Source: Pseudomonas sp. Teo4 (GTDB lineage Bacteria > Pseudomonadota > Gammaproteobacteria > Pseudomonadales > Pseudomonadaceae). From it: a DNA stretch of 64,000 bases. A model generated the notes under the pieces. The model ran no database searches. It worked only from the letters and a program-made list of their open reading frames with translations, and had not been told where the DNA came from. The stretch covers positions 682,001-746,000 of the forward strand of contig NZ_JAXCIL010000001.1 in the NCBI RefSeq assembly GCF_034387475.1, given 5' to 3'. Below are positions 24,548 through 33,076 of the stretch, in pieces. The position numbers and the translations under genes are program-made. Numbering within the stretch: the stretch's first letter is position 1; each line of letters opens with the position of its first letter.

Positions 24548-25293
24548 CAGGCGAGGCTCTCGCTGCGCGGGTGAACGGAGAACAGGCTGAGCAGGCGCTC
24601 CGGGGTCAGGGCCTGGGCGGGTGGGGCATCGAACAGCACCTGGCGGCTCAGGCCGGTGACCCGGTCGGCCAGGCGCAGCACGGCCTGCAGGTCGTGCTCG
24701 ATCCACAGCACGGTGGTACCTGCCTGGCGCCACCCCTGCAGCAACTGTTCGAACACCTGGATGCCCGCTTCGTCGAGGGCCGACATCGGCTCGTCCAGCA
24801 CCAGCAGTTGCGGCTCGGGGATCAAACCCTGGGCCAGCAGCACTCGCTGGCGTTCGCCACCGGACAACGCACCCATGCGCCGCTTGCGCTTGTCGAGCAT
24901 GCCGACCCGCGCCAGCGCGGCATCGATGGCCGGCTGGATGCGCCGCGACAGGCCCAGGAACGCGGGGCGTCGCTGGCACATGGCAGCCATGAAGTCGTCC
25001 ACGGTCATGGGCAGGCCCCGGTCGAACTCAAGCGCCTGGGGTACATAGCCAATCACCTTGCCTGCGCCGGACCAGTGCAGGGTCAGTTGGCCCTGGTGCG
25101 GCATCTGCCCGAGCAGGGTCTTGATCAACGAGCTCTTGCCGCCGCCGTTGGGGCCGACGATGGCGTGCACGCTGCCGGCGGCGACGCTGAAGGCAACCTG
25201 TTCAAGGATGCGCGTACGGCCCAGGGTCAGGTCGATGCCGGCGAACTCGATGCGTGGCCCGCTGGGAGCGGTGAGTGTGGCGGCGGCGGTCAT
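24547..25293 (-). CDS. fpvD: ABC transporter ATP-binding protein, metal type
   Basis: The protein is 248 aa. The Walker A is GPNGGGKSSL at about residue 48, the signature is ALSGGERQRVLLA at about 144, and the Walker B is LLVLDEPMSALDE at about 164 with a switch histidine in LWIEHD. The family supplies energy to ZnuABC-type importers. It overlaps fpvC by 4 bp and fpvE by 1 bp, consistent with one transcript. Confidence 0.94.
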   Translation of the reverse strand: MTAAATLTAPSGPRIEFAGIDLTLGRTRILEQVAFSVAAGSVHAIVGPNGGGKSSLIKTLLGQMPHQGQLTLHWSGAGKVIGYVPQALEFDRGLPMTVDDFMAAMCQRRPAFLGLSRRIQPAIDAALARVGMLDKRKRRMGALSGGERQRVLLAQGLIPEPQLLVLDEPMSALDEAGIQVFEQLLQGWRQAGTTVLWIEHDLQAVLRLADRVTGLSRQVLFDAPPAQALTPERLLSLFSVHPRSESLA

Positions 25294-26192
25294 GCGCGGT
25301 TCTCCTGGATCGCCCGCACCACCGTGTCGAGGTTGCGCTTCATTTCCACTTCGTACTTTTCCTTGGTGTACTCGCCGTAGGAAATGTGCGTCAGCGGGTA
25401 CAGGCGTACGCCCGATTCACGCTGGATGGTCTCGACGTAGGCGGACGGGAAGTCCATCTCAGAGAAAATTACCTTCACGTCCAGCGCCTTCAACTGGTCG
25501 ATGGTTTTCTTCAGTTGCGCAGGGCTTGGCTCGATGCCGTGGGCCGGCTCGACCACGGCGGTCACTTCCAGGCCGAAGTCGCGCACCAGGTAGTCGTAGG
25601 CCGCGTGGATGGTGGCGACGCGGAACGTCGCGGAAGGCGCTTCGGTGACCTTCGCCAAAGCCTCGGCACGCAGGGCGCGCAGGCGCTTGGCATAGGCGCG
25701 GGCGTTCTGGGTGTAGAGCTTGGCGTTTTCCGGGTCGAGCTTGCCCAGTTCACGGGCGATGTTGTTGACCTGGGCGATGGTGGTGCTGATGGACAGGAAG
25801 GTGTGCGGGTTGACCACCTTGCCCGCGCCGCGGGCGGCGATGCCGGTGGCGGCCAGCAGCGGTACGTTCTGGTTGGCTTCGATGGTCGCGATGTCAGGCT
25901 TTTCGCTGGCGGCGATCATGCGGTCGGCGAAATCGTCATGACCCACGCCGTTGAGTACCACCACGTCCAGCGTGCCGATACGCTTGATGTCCTCGGCCCG
26001 GGGCTCGTAGGCGTGTGGGTTGAAGCCTGCCGGAATCAGCGGCACCACTTCGGCCTTGTCGCCCACGATGTTGCTGACATAGCTGTAGTAGGGGTGCAGG
26101 GTGATGCCGATGCGCAGCGGCTTGCCGTTGTCGGCCAGGGCCAGGGCTGGCAGGGCGCAGGCCAGGAGCAGCGCGAGGACTGAGCGGAGCAT
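25290..26192 (-). CDS. fpvC: periplasmic metal-binding protein of the ferripyoverdine ABC system
   Basis: The protein is 300 aa with signal peptide LALLLACALPALALA. It is a ZnuA/MntC-like cluster A-I protein. Histidine ligands are visible in GFNPHAYEPRAED (about residue 66), NPHTF and ATIHAAYDYLVRDFG, with an acidic ligand in FSEMDFPS. It receives iron released from pyoverdine. The start at 26192 excludes an upstream extension that runs into fpvK. Having two different binding proteins (FpvC and FpvF) in one transporter is the known arrangement for this system. Confidence 0.92.
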   Translation of the reverse strand: MLRSVLALLLACALPALALADNGKPLRIGITLHPYYSYVSNIVGDKAEVVPLIPAGFNPHAYEPRAEDIKRIGTLDVVVLNGVGHDDFADRMIAASEKPDIATIEANQNVPLLAATGIAARGAGKVVNPHTFLSISTTIAQVNNIARELGKLDPENAKLYTQNARAYAKRLRALRAEALAKVTEAPSATFRVATIHAAYDYLVRDFGLEVTAVVEPAHGIEPSPAQLKKTIDQLKALDVKVIFSEMDFPSAYVETIQRESGVRLYPLTHISYGEYTKEKYEVEMKRNLDTVVRAIQENRA

Positions 26193-26209
26193 GGGGAGAT
26201 TCCTTGGGT

Positions 26210-26794
26210 TCAGTGACGGTGTTCGCGGGTGACCCCGGCGTCGTAGTGGCTGACCACCTGCTGCCAGCCGGCGGCGATCAATGCCGCCTGGCCCAGGTCT
26301 TCCGGGGCCAGGGTGGAACTGTCGCGGCGCAGCCAGACATCGGCCTGGCCGCCAGCGTCGGCGGGCACGATCAACAGGAAGCTGCCGGCGATTTCCGGGG
26401 CCTGGCTGCGCCCCAGATAGGCACCGGCCTGCAGCCATTGCCACTGGTGGCTGCCACGGCTCTGGCTGCCGGCATCGACAACGAAGGGCGGCAGGCCTTC
26501 TTCGGCCAGGGCGTCCACGCTGGGGGTGGCGGCGCTTTCCTCGCGCAGCAGCTGGATCTCGTCGAAGGCCACCCGCAGGTCGGTGTAGATGCCCTGCTCG
26601 GCGGCGGTGAGGTCGCGTCGGGCGTCGATCTGGTGGCTGGCGATGGTCTGTTCGTCCTCACGCTCACCGCGCATCAGCACCACCGTGGCGGCCAGCACCA
26701 CGATCAGCAGGCTGGCCAGCAGCACGTAGAGGGTTTCGTGCCCGGCACCGGCCGGGCGTACTACCTGGGCGTGACTCATGGATGGCTGGCTCAT
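26210..26794 (-). CDS. fpvK: FpvK-type inner-membrane protein
   Basis: The protein is 194 aa with one transmembrane segment at about residues 21-42 (LYVLLASLLIVVLAATVVLM), then a periplasmic domain with no recognised motif. The start at 26794 (MSQPSMSHAQ) overlaps fpvJ by 4 bp; a longer frame to 27229 would run through fpvJ and is rejected. Its place between fpvJ and fpvC matches P. aeruginosa fpvK, a partner in the ferripyoverdine reduction complex. Identity is mainly by synteny. Confidence 0.8.
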   Translation of the reverse strand: MSQPSMSHAQVVRPAGAGHETLYVLLASLLIVVLAATVVLMRGEREDEQTIASHQIDARRDLTAAEQGIYTDLRVAFDEIQLLREESAATPSVDALAEEGLPPFVVDAGSQSRGSHQWQWLQAGAYLGRSQAPEIAGSFLLIVPADAGGQADVWLRRDSSTLAPEDLGQAALIAAGWQQVVSHYDAGVTREHRH

Positions 26795-27111
26795 GGCTGG
26801 GCGATGTCGGCGTAGTCGATTTCCACCACGTGACCGGGGCCGGCATCGAACAGCACATAGAACTCGCCATCTGGGCGCTTGAAGGTCAGGGTCGAGTCCT
26901 GGCCGAGCTTGCCGCCGACCAGCACTTGTTCGTCGTAGCCGATCACGTCCAGGGTCACGCCAGGCGCGCCACTGCCGTCGGAAAAGCCGCCGGTGCATTT
27001 GATCTGGCCGCTGGCGACCTCTTCGCATTCGCACATCGGGTTGTGCGCCAAGGCCGGGCCGGCGGCCAGGGCCAATAGCGGCAGGGCGAGCCTGCGGATC
27101 AGGTGTTTCAT
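26791..27111 (-). CDS. fpvJ: FpvJ-type periplasmic protein
   Basis: The protein is 106 aa with signal peptide ALPLLALAAGPALA. The mature part starts with HNPMCECEEVASGQIKCTGG, which holds several cysteines and a histidine, then a beta-rich stretch. In P. aeruginosa FpvJ is a periplasmic partner of the FpvG reductase. It overlaps fpvH and fpvK by 4 bp each. The cysteine group could bind metal or form disulfides; that is inference. Confidence 0.82.
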   Translation of the reverse strand: MKHLIRRLALPLLALAAGPALAHNPMCECEEVASGQIKCTGGFSDGSGAPGVTLDVIGYDEQVLVGGKLGQDSTLTFKRPDGEFYVLFDAGPGHVVEIDYADIAQP

Positions 27112-27647
27112 GGTTTGCCTCCTTGTTTCTCGAGCCAGGCGACGGTGGCGGGGGATGCTTTGGCCAGCGCAACGGAGCCTTGGTGCATGCTGCCGTCCCA
27201 GCCCTCGATGGTGATCCAGATCTGCGCATCGGGCCGGGTGCGCGGTGGCACCGGCAGGTTGGTGGCCATGCGGTACGGTGCGCCGAAGAAGATGGTGCCG
27301 GCGGCGCGCAGACTACGCGGCTTGCCTATACGCAGGTAAACGGCCTTGACGTCTTCGATGCACGCCTTGCACAAGGCGGCGTTGAAGGCCTTGAAGTGGC
27401 CGGCAGGTCCGTCGGCGCGGGGCGCCTCGTCGCGCATCTCAGCCAGGTCCAGGGTGTAGGGGCCGATCTGGATGTTGCTGACCGGGTTGGCGCCAAGGCC
27501 CGCGTCGCCACGGAACATCTTGGCGTCGGCAAAGTACTTGGGCATGAAACCCAGCGGAATGAGGATCAGCAGGATATTCAGGTGAAAGCGCCACTTGAGC
27601 CACCACTGCTTCAGTGGGCTTGCGGGTAGGGTTTGGGCCTGGCTCAT
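27108..27647 (-). CDS. fpvH: FpvH-type membrane protein
   Basis: The protein is 179 aa. A single N-terminal transmembrane anchor (HLNILLILIPLGFMPKYF) at about residues 22-40 precedes a periplasmic domain. That domain holds a thioredoxin-like spaced CKAC at about residues 92-95 and PVPPRTRPDAQIWITIEGWDG. The order and 4-bp overlaps match fpvH. It works with FpvG in reducing iron in ferripyoverdine. Confidence 0.82.
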   Translation of the reverse strand: MSQAQTLPASPLKQWWLKWRFHLNILLILIPLGFMPKYFADAKMFRGDAGLGANPVSNIQIGPYTLDLAEMRDEAPRADGPAGHFKAFNAALCKACIEDVKAVYLRIGKPRSLRAAGTIFFGAPYRMATNLPVPPRTRPDAQIWITIEGWDGSMHQGSVALAKASPATVAWLEKQGGKP

Positions 27648-28843
27648 GGGTTCACCTCGGCGGTGGTGTCGGTGTTGCCGGTGCGTGTCCGGGGTGTGCG
27701 CTCGCCGCGCTTGAGGGCAGCCGCGGTGGCCTGGGCGGTGCGTTTGGTCCAGATCAGCAGGCCACTGAACACCATCAGGGTGAGAATCAGGCCGAAGAAG
27801 AACCAGATCAGTTTGATCGGCAGGCCGCCGAAATCACCGGTGTGCAAGGGGCGCATGGACTCGGTGACGAACTCCAGCGCCGAGCGGTCAGCCAACAGGA
27901 ACTGGCTGTCGACGTTGTGGGTGTACGGGTTGATGGCGGCGGTCTGGAACATCAGCGGATACCAGCCACGGCCGCCCAGGTTTATATGGCTGTAGTTGGT
28001 GGCAGGTAGTGAGATGAAGTTGATATCCAGGCCCGGGATGGCCAGCCCGGCGATGCGTGCGGCTTCGTCCAGGTCGATGCGTGGTGCGGGGCTGCCATCG
28101 CTGGTTTGCGGCACATCCTCACGGGAAATCACTGGTACCACCGGTTCGGTGGAGACGGTGATGTGGTTGTCGCCGAGAATCGCCTGGATCAGGAACCAGG
28201 TGCCGGTGATGGAGATGACCGCGATGAACCAGATCGACCACACACCAGCCAGGCGGTGCAGGTCACCCCAGAAAATCCGTGAGCCATGGCCGGTGCGGAT
28301 GGGTTTGAAAAAGCCTTTCCAGAACTTCTTGTACACCACCAGGCCGGTGACCAGCGACGCCAGCATCGGCAGGCCGAGCAGCGATACCAGGTACCAGCCC
28401 CAGCTGTAGCCGTTGGTGAACGGCACCAGCCACCAGCCATGCAGGGCGCGGGTGAACGCTTCGAAGTTGAAGTCCGGGCTCTTGCCCTGGATCGCCCCGG
28501 TGTAAGGGTTGACGTACAGGGTCGGGCTGGTGCCGTCAGGGAAGACCACCGAGGCATTGAGTGCAAAGTGCTCACCGTCTGGCTGGCGCAGGGTGCGCAC
28601 CACCATGTCCGGTTCGGCCTTGTGCAGGGCGTCGAGCACCTGCTGGTAGCTCAGGCGTTCGGCCACGTCGTCGGGCTGGCTGGCGCGCACATCGGGGTTG
28701 GCCAGCCAGACGATCTCCTGGCTGACCACGGCGAGCATGCCGGTGAAGCAGACGATCAGCACGAAGAACCAGATCGGCAGGGCGAGCCAGCTGTGCACCA
28801 GGAACCACAACCTGGACTTGGATTTTTTCGGTGATTTGGCCAT
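27644..28843 (-). CDS. fpvG: PepSY-type inner-membrane reductase for ferripyoverdine
   Basis: The protein is 399 aa of the PepSY-associated TM family. It has four transmembrane segments: about residues 13-38, 148-170, 196-222 and 355-378. HSWLALPIWF in the first helix and RLAGVWSIWF in the third carry histidine or arginine residues expected near haem or electron carriers. In P. aeruginosa FpvG reduces Fe(III) bound to pyoverdine so iron can be released without destroying the siderophore. It is the first gene of the fpvGHJKCDEF unit, with a Fur-like box 64 bp upstream. Confidence 0.9.
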   Translation of the reverse strand: MAKSPKKSKSRLWFLVHSWLALPIWFFVLIVCFTGMLAVVSQEIVWLANPDVRASQPDDVAERLSYQQVLDALHKAEPDMVVRTLRQPDGEHFALNASVVFPDGTSPTLYVNPYTGAIQGKSPDFNFEAFTRALHGWWLVPFTNGYSWGWYLVSLLGLPMLASLVTGLVVYKKFWKGFFKPIRTGHGSRIFWGDLHRLAGVWSIWFIAVISITGTWFLIQAILGDNHITVSTEPVVPVISREDVPQTSDGSPAPRIDLDEAARIAGLAIPGLDINFISLPATNYSHINLGGRGWYPLMFQTAAINPYTHNVDSQFLLADRSALEFVTESMRPLHTGDFGGLPIKLIWFFFGLILTLMVFSGLLIWTKRTAQATAAALKRGERTPRTRTGNTDTTAEVNP

Positions 28844-28906
28844 CGGTCGGTCTTCTGAAAATGAGGGTCGAGCACGTGCCCAACCAAAGGGGCTGCATTA
28901 ATAAGG

Positions 28907-28925
28907 ACGAATGAGAATCGAAATC
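28907..28925 (-). promoter_or_regulatory. Fur-box-like site upstream of fpvG
   Basis: ACGAATGAGAATCGAAATC matches the 19-bp Fur consensus at about 12 positions, with the core AATGAGAATC conserved. It lies 64 bp ahead of the fpvG start in the 175-bp gap behind the pvdA stop. No PvdS-type box with correct spacing was found in this gap, so direct Fur control is the more likely route of iron regulation. Confidence 0.6.
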
Positions 28926-29018
28926 CTGCCGATTTAAATGCAAGCAAATGTTTCAGAAAGCACAAGCCGGCATGCGCACAAAGGCGACATGCCGGCTGGG
29001 AAGGCCTTAGGGCGTGGG

Positions 29019-30347
29019 TCAGGCGCTGGCGGCGGCCGCGTGGAGCTTGCCGTGCTGGCGGGCCAGGTCGTGATACAGCGACTGGCCAATTTCCGCCGCG
29101 CGGGCCGGCAGCACCGACAGCAGCGTGTCGCTCAGGCCATGGCTGTTCTCGCAGAAGCCTTGCAGATAAACCGATGCCTGCATGTCCGGGGTGGCCAGCA
29201 CTCGGTAGTTGCGGTCGACATTGAAGTCTTCCAGGTAACCGGCCAGCGGTGCCAGCAGGTCGCGGTGCGAGCGGCGCTCGTAACCGGTGGCGAGGATGAT
29301 CGCATCGTAGCGGTGGGTCTGCTGCTGGCCGGTGGCCAGGTCGCGCAGGGTCAGTTCGATGCCCTCGCGGGTGGCCACCACAGCTTCCACCTGGCGGCGG
29401 CACAGCACGTTGTGGCGGAACTGGTGGGACACCTTCTGGCGGTAGAGGATGCCGTAGATGCGCTCGATCAGGTCGAGGTCGACCACCGAGTAGTTGGTGT
29501 TGTGGTACTCGCCCAACAGTTTGCTGCGCTGGTCGGCCGGCTCGTTGTAGACCAGGTCGGTGTAGTCCGGCGAGAAGATCTCGTTGACGAACGGGCTGTC
29601 ATCGGCCGGTTTCAGGGCCGAACCACGCAGCACCATGTCGACCTTGACCGACGGGTAGCTGTCGTTCAGGTCGATGAATGCCTCGGCAGCGCTCTGGCCC
29701 GAGCCGATTACCGCAATGCGCATCGGCTTGCCTTCGGTGCAGGGCAGTTTGTTCAGGCTGCTCAGGTACTGAGAGTGGTGGAAGACCCGTGGATCGTCTT
29801 TGAATGCACCGAATTTTTCCGGGATTTTCGGCGTGCCGCCGCTGCCGACCACCACCGAGCGCGTCCGGCGGCTGTATTCGCGGCCTTGGCCATCGCGGGA
29901 CACCAGGCGCAGGTGCTCGACCCGGCCTGCATTCACTTCAGGCTCGATGCGCAGCACTTCCTCGCCATACACCGCCTGGGTGGCGAAATGCTCGGCGGCC
30001 CAGCGCAGGTAGTCGTTGTACTCCAGGCGGCAGGGGTAGAAGGTGCCGAGGTTGATGAAGTCGGCCAGGCGCTGCTTCTGGTGCAGGTAGTTGACGAAGC
30101 TGTAAGGGCTGGTCGGGTTGCGCAGGGACACCAGGTCCTTGAGGAAGGAAATCTGCAACTCGCTCTGGGTGGCCAGGGTTTCACCGTGCCAGCGGTAGTC
30201 TTTCTGCTTGTCGATGAACAGTGCATCCAGGGCATGGCCCTGAGTCTGGGCAAGCTCTTCCAGGGCGATGGCCAAGGCCAGGTTGGAAGGGCCGAAGCCC
30301 ACGCCGATCAAATCTTTGATTGTTTCCGGGTTTGAAGACTGGCTCAT
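29019..30347 (-). CDS. pvdA: L-ornithine N5-monooxygenase
   Basis: The protein is 442 aa. FAD binding is by GVGFGPSNLALAIAL at about residues 16-30, then the family's KDYRWHGE and LQISFLKDLV. NADPH binding is by VIGSGQSAAEAF at about 215, and the late motif DAIILATGYE is present. It hydroxylates ornithine for the hydroxamate groups of pyoverdine. A perfect PvdS box lies 74 bp upstream. It is transcribed in the same direction as fpvG, with a 175-bp gap that holds a Fur-like site. Confidence 0.97.
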   Translation of the reverse strand: MSQSSNPETIKDLIGVGFGPSNLALAIALEELAQTQGHALDALFIDKQKDYRWHGETLATQSELQISFLKDLVSLRNPTSPYSFVNYLHQKQRLADFINLGTFYPCRLEYNDYLRWAAEHFATQAVYGEEVLRIEPEVNAGRVEHLRLVSRDGQGREYSRRTRSVVVGSGGTPKIPEKFGAFKDDPRVFHHSQYLSSLNKLPCTEGKPMRIAVIGSGQSAAEAFIDLNDSYPSVKVDMVLRGSALKPADDSPFVNEIFSPDYTDLVYNEPADQRSKLLGEYHNTNYSVVDLDLIERIYGILYRQKVSHQFRHNVLCRRQVEAVVATREGIELTLRDLATGQQQTHRYDAIILATGYERRSHRDLLAPLAGYLEDFNVDRNYRVLATPDMQASVYLQGFCENSHGLSDTLLSVLPARAAEIGQSLYHDLARQHGKLHAAAASA

Positions 30348-30420
30348 GGCTGCGATTCCATAATGGTCGAATGTGGACGCCCGCCGGGGCTCCGGCTCCT
30401 GCGCAAGTACATTGGTTGGA

Positions 30421-30444
30421 ACGAGCCACGTGTGGGGGAATTTA
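30421..30444 (-). promoter_or_regulatory. perfect PvdS (iron-starvation) box for pvdA
   Basis: On the minus strand TAAAT is followed by exactly 16 bases and then CGT, the consensus for promoters read by PvdS-type ECF sigma factors. It lies 74 bp upstream of the pvdA start. This supports direct sigma-PvdS transcription of pvdA under iron limitation. Confidence 0.85.
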
Positions 30445-30546
30445 CTGATGGGGGTGTGGGCCGTTGCCGAGCCGGTCTAAAGTTCTGCGCCAGGCAGCCG
30501 ATAGGTAGGCCAACGCAAGGACCCACTTCGAAGGCAGAGGAATGTC

Positions 30547-30993
30547 ATGGTCGGAATAAGCGCCGTCACTATCAACACTGTTTCGGCTCAGGCTCAGGCT
30601 CAGGCTCAGGCCGCTGCCCAGAGCAACGAAACGCAAACAACCGAAGAAAGCGCGACCACCCGGGTTGACACATCGAAGATTACCGGTGGTGGTCAGGCAC
30701 AAGGCGCGCAAGGGGCGCAGGGCAGTGAGGACAGCAGTGAGTCGGCTGAAATCAAGCAACTGCGCCAGATGATCAAAGACCTGCAGAAGCAGTTGGCCGA
30801 ACAGCAGAAGCAATTGGCCGCGATCATGGCCAAGGATATGGACGAGAGCGACAAGCTCGCGGCGGCCAGTGCCAAACAGGCCAGCATTGCCACGCTCAAT
30901 GGCGAGATCTTGCGCGCCACCGCGCAGTTGCTCGAAGCCCTGCAGGAAACCGGTGGCAGCAGCGCGGGCAGTATCGTCAGCACCCAGGCCTGA
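30547..30993 (+). CDS. FlxA-like coiled-coil protein
   Basis: The protein is 148 aa. The N-terminal half is low-complexity, with a QAQAQAQAAAQ tract coded by a repeated CAGGCT hexamer and later QGAQGAQG. The middle is a coiled coil (IKQLRQMIKDLQKQLAEQQKQL, about residues 73-95) like the FlxA family. No enzyme motif or signal peptide is evident. The ATG at 30547 follows AGAGGA. It diverges from pvdA, and whether iron affects it is unknown. Confidence 0.75.
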   Translation: MVGISAVTINTVSAQAQAQAQAAAQSNETQTTEESATTRVDTSKITGGGQAQGAQGAQGSEDSSESAEIKQLRQMIKDLQKQLAEQQKQLAAIMAKDMDESDKLAAASAKQASIATLNGEILRATAQLLEALQETGGSSAGSIVSTQA

Positions 30994-31020
30994 GGGCGCA
31001 TAGCTGGCTTTGAGCCAGTC

Positions 31021-31069
31021 CCTGTGGGAGCGGGTAAGTCGGATCGCCGCACCGCCACTCCCACAGTGT
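31021..31069. repeat. degenerate REP hairpin
   Basis: CTGTGGGAGCGGG and a partly matching CCACTCCCACAG form an imperfect inverted repeat with a short loop. It lies between the convergent FlxA-like and pbpG genes and resembles the other GTGGGAGC-type repeats in the window, but with mutated arms. Confidence 0.65.
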
Positions 31070-31085
31070 TCCTGCCAACAACAAA

Positions 31086-31111
31086 AGGGCTGACGACTCG
31101 TTGTCAGCCCT
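31086..31111 (-). terminator. rho-independent terminator of pbpG
   Basis: On the minus strand AGGGCTGAC and GTCAGCCCT form a 9-bp stem with an 8-base loop, followed by TTTTGTTGTT. It starts 9 bp after the pbpG stop codon. Confidence 0.85.
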
Positions 31112-31119
31112 GTCGGTCC

Positions 31120-32046
31120 TCAGTCAGCCGCCACGCGAGCCCCTTTCTGGCGATCGGACTTGTACTGCATCGCCACCGCCGGTGCCGGCTTGGCCGCGCC
31201 GGTTTCCAGCCATTGGCGCATGCGGCTGGCATCGGCGAAGTGGGTGTACTTGCCGAAGGCGTCGAGAATCACCATGGCCACCGGGCGGTTGTCCATGCGG
31301 GTCAGCAGCACCAGGCAATGCCCGGCCTCATTGGTGAAGCCGGTCTTGGTCAGCTTGATGTCCCAGTTGCTCTTGTTCACCAGATGGTCGGTATTGCGGA
31401 AGCCCAGGGTGTAGTTGGGCTTGCGGAAGGCCACGGTCTTTTCGCGGGTGGTCGACAACTCGCTCAGCATCGGGTACTTGCGCGAAGCCATCAGCAGCTT
31501 GGCCAGGTCGCGGGCGGTGGACACGTTCTGCGTCGACAGGCCGGTCGGCTCGACATAGCGGGTGTGCGCCATGCCCAGGCTGCGGGCCTTGGCGTTCATG
31601 GCCTTGATGAAAGCCGGGTAGCCCCCGGGGTAGTAGTTGGCCAACGTGGTCGCGGCACGGTTCTCCGACGACATCAGGGTGATCAGCAGGGTTTCGCGGC
31701 GGTTGAGCTGGCTGCCCAGGCGCACGCGCGAATAGACGCCTTTCATTTCCGGGTTGTTGGCGATGGTCATGGTGAGCATTTCATCCATGGGCAGCTTGGC
31801 ATCCAGCACCACCATCGCCGTCATCAGTTTGGTCACCGAGGCAATGGGCACCACGCGGTCGGCGTGGCTCGAATACAGTTCCTGGTTGGTGTTCAGGTCG
31901 ATCAGCAGGGCGCTGCCAGAGGCCAGGTGCAGCTTGGAGGGGTCGCGTTGAACCTGGGCCGGGGGTTGTGCAGCAGCGGTCGACGGAAGAGTCGCGGTTC
32001 CTGTGAGCAACAGCAGCAGGCTGAGGATGGACAGGGATGTTTTCAC
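31120..32046 (-). CDS. pbpG: D-alanyl-D-alanine endopeptidase (PBP7 type)
   Basis: The protein is about 308 aa. A signal peptide ([11 protein letters not shown] to TAAAQ) precedes the serine peptidase S11 domain. The motifs are SxxK in [10 protein letters not shown] at about residue 70, SxN in SSENRAATT at about 127, and KTG in [12 protein letters not shown] at about 230. It cuts DD-crosslinks in peptidoglycan in the periplasm. GTG at 32046 (MKTSLSIL) gives a standard signal peptide; GTG at 32058 is possible, but neither has a strong ribosome site. Confidence 0.93.
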   Translation of the reverse strand: MKTSLSILSLLLLLTGTATLPSTAAAQPPAQVQRDPSKLHLASGSALLIDLNTNQELYSSHADRVVPIASVTKLMTAMVVLDAKLPMDEMLTMTIANNPEMKGVYSRVRLGSQLNRRETLLITLMSSENRAATTLANYYPGGYPAFIKAMNAKARSLGMAHTRYVEPTGLSTQNVSTARDLAKLLMASRKYPMLSELSTTREKTVAFRKPNYTLGFRNTDHLVNKSNWDIKLTKTGFTNEAGHCLVLLTRMDNRPVAMVILDAFGKYTHFADASRMRQWLETGAAKPAPAVAMQYKSDRQKGARVAAD

Positions 32047-32231
32047 GTTGAGGCTCACTAAAAGTTGGTATGTCGTTGGCTGTGCAAGGGTTTTCCCCCA
32101 AAAAACCGCTGCATTGTGGAGTATGGTCGAACCACTGTCGATTGCTCGTTTGGTCGACCTGTCGAAATGAAAAAACCTTCATGCTGGATCGGTTCTCCCG
32201 GCTCCGTCCGTCGGGTCATAGGGCAAAAAAA

Positions 32232-32250
32232 GGCCCGCAATTTGCGGGCC
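32232..32250 (-). terminator. rho-independent terminator
   Basis: GGCCCGC-AATTT-GCGGGCC forms a perfect 7-bp stem. On the minus strand it is followed by a run of seven T residues, interrupted only later. It lies 36 bp after the stop of the 60-aa gene at 32286-32468. Confidence 0.88.
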
Positions 32251-32285
32251 ATAAGGTCGTAGGGAGCAACGCACAACAAATGCGG

Positions 32286-32468
32286 TCAGGCGAGCAGCGT
32301 GGCTGCTTGCAGTTGGTCGGCCAGGGCCTGGGCCGAGGCGCGGGTCATCAGTGGGCCGCTGACGGCTTCACCGTTGCGCACCAGGTACCAGCAGGCGAGC
32401 AGACCTTGCTCACGCAAGGCATTAGGGACGGCACTGCCGACGACGGACATGATCTGGATAGTGGCCAT
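32286..32468 (-). CDS. small protein of unknown function (60 aa)
   Basis: The peptide is MATIQIMSVVGSAVPNALRE at the start, then GLLACWYLVRNGEAVSGPLM and a helical C-terminus ending QLQAATLLA. It has its own AGGAGG-type ribosome site (CAGGAGGTCCAC ahead of the ATG) and its own terminator, which supports a real gene. It has no signal peptide and no known domain. The central WYLVRNGEAV is typical of a small beta-hairpin. The function is unknown. Confidence 0.7.
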   Translation of the reverse strand: MATIQIMSVVGSAVPNALREQGLLACWYLVRNGEAVSGPLMTRASAQALADQLQAATLLA

Positions 32469-32562
32469 GTGGACCTCCTGTAAAACATGGCCCTACCTTA
32501 CGCAGCAGCCAGAGCAGTTTGAAATCAACTTCCTCGATAGTGGTCATTAGCTTTATCAACGA

Positions 32563-32916
32563 TCACCAGCGAGGCGGGCCGTAATACACCGGCGGTGGGC
32601 CGTAATAGGTTCGGTACACCGGTGGTGGAGGGGCCGGCACGTAGCCGTAGCCATAGGGCTGGTAGTAGACGGGCGCGGGCGGTGGCTGTACGTAAACCGG
32701 CGGCGGGCCGTAGTAAACCGGCTGGCGTTCGACGTACACCGTGCGATCGCGCCCGCCGTAAACCGCCGCCCCGACCACGGCGCCTACCACGGCTGCGCCG
32801 AGTACAGGGCCTGCACCATACCAACCGCCGCCGCCATGACCACCATGGGCGGCTGCTTGTCCGCTGATGGCCAGGGCACCGACCAGCAGGGCGATTCCGG
32901 GGATGTGACGGTTCAT
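32563..32916 (-). CDS. secreted Gly/Pro/Tyr-rich protein
   Basis: The protein is 117 aa. A signal peptide (IALLVGALAISGQAAA) is followed by HGGHGGGGWYG, a hydrophobic glycine-zipper-like stretch (VLGAAVVGAVVGAAVYGG), then a tail of repeated YYGPPPVY/VYVQPPPAPVYYQP units. The start at 32916 has AAGGACACC-like sequence upstream; a longer frame to 33114 lacks support. It may be an outer-membrane-associated or envelope protein. Low-complexity proteins of this kind are common in Pseudomonas and their role is unknown. Confidence 0.75.
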   Translation of the reverse strand: MNRHIPGIALLVGALAISGQAAAHGGHGGGGWYGAGPVLGAAVVGAVVGAAVYGGRDRTVYVERQPVYYGPPPVYVQPPPAPVYYQPYGYGYVPAPPPPVYRTYYGPPPVYYGPPRW

Positions 32917-33076
32917 AAGGTGTCCTCGCGAGGCACCCCGCGCTTGGGGTCTCATTACTATGATCCTGTTGACTGTCAGGTGAGCACAGGGAAACAGTAA
33001 ATGTTGTGTAAGGGACGACCAGCGGTGGTCTCTGTTACGCTGAATAAACGATTCAGTTATGACGCAGGAGCCGGTT

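Noticed and set aside
28844..29018. PvdS box upstream of fpvG
   Set aside because: A TAAAT is present on the minus strand but CGT follows after 22 bases instead of 16.
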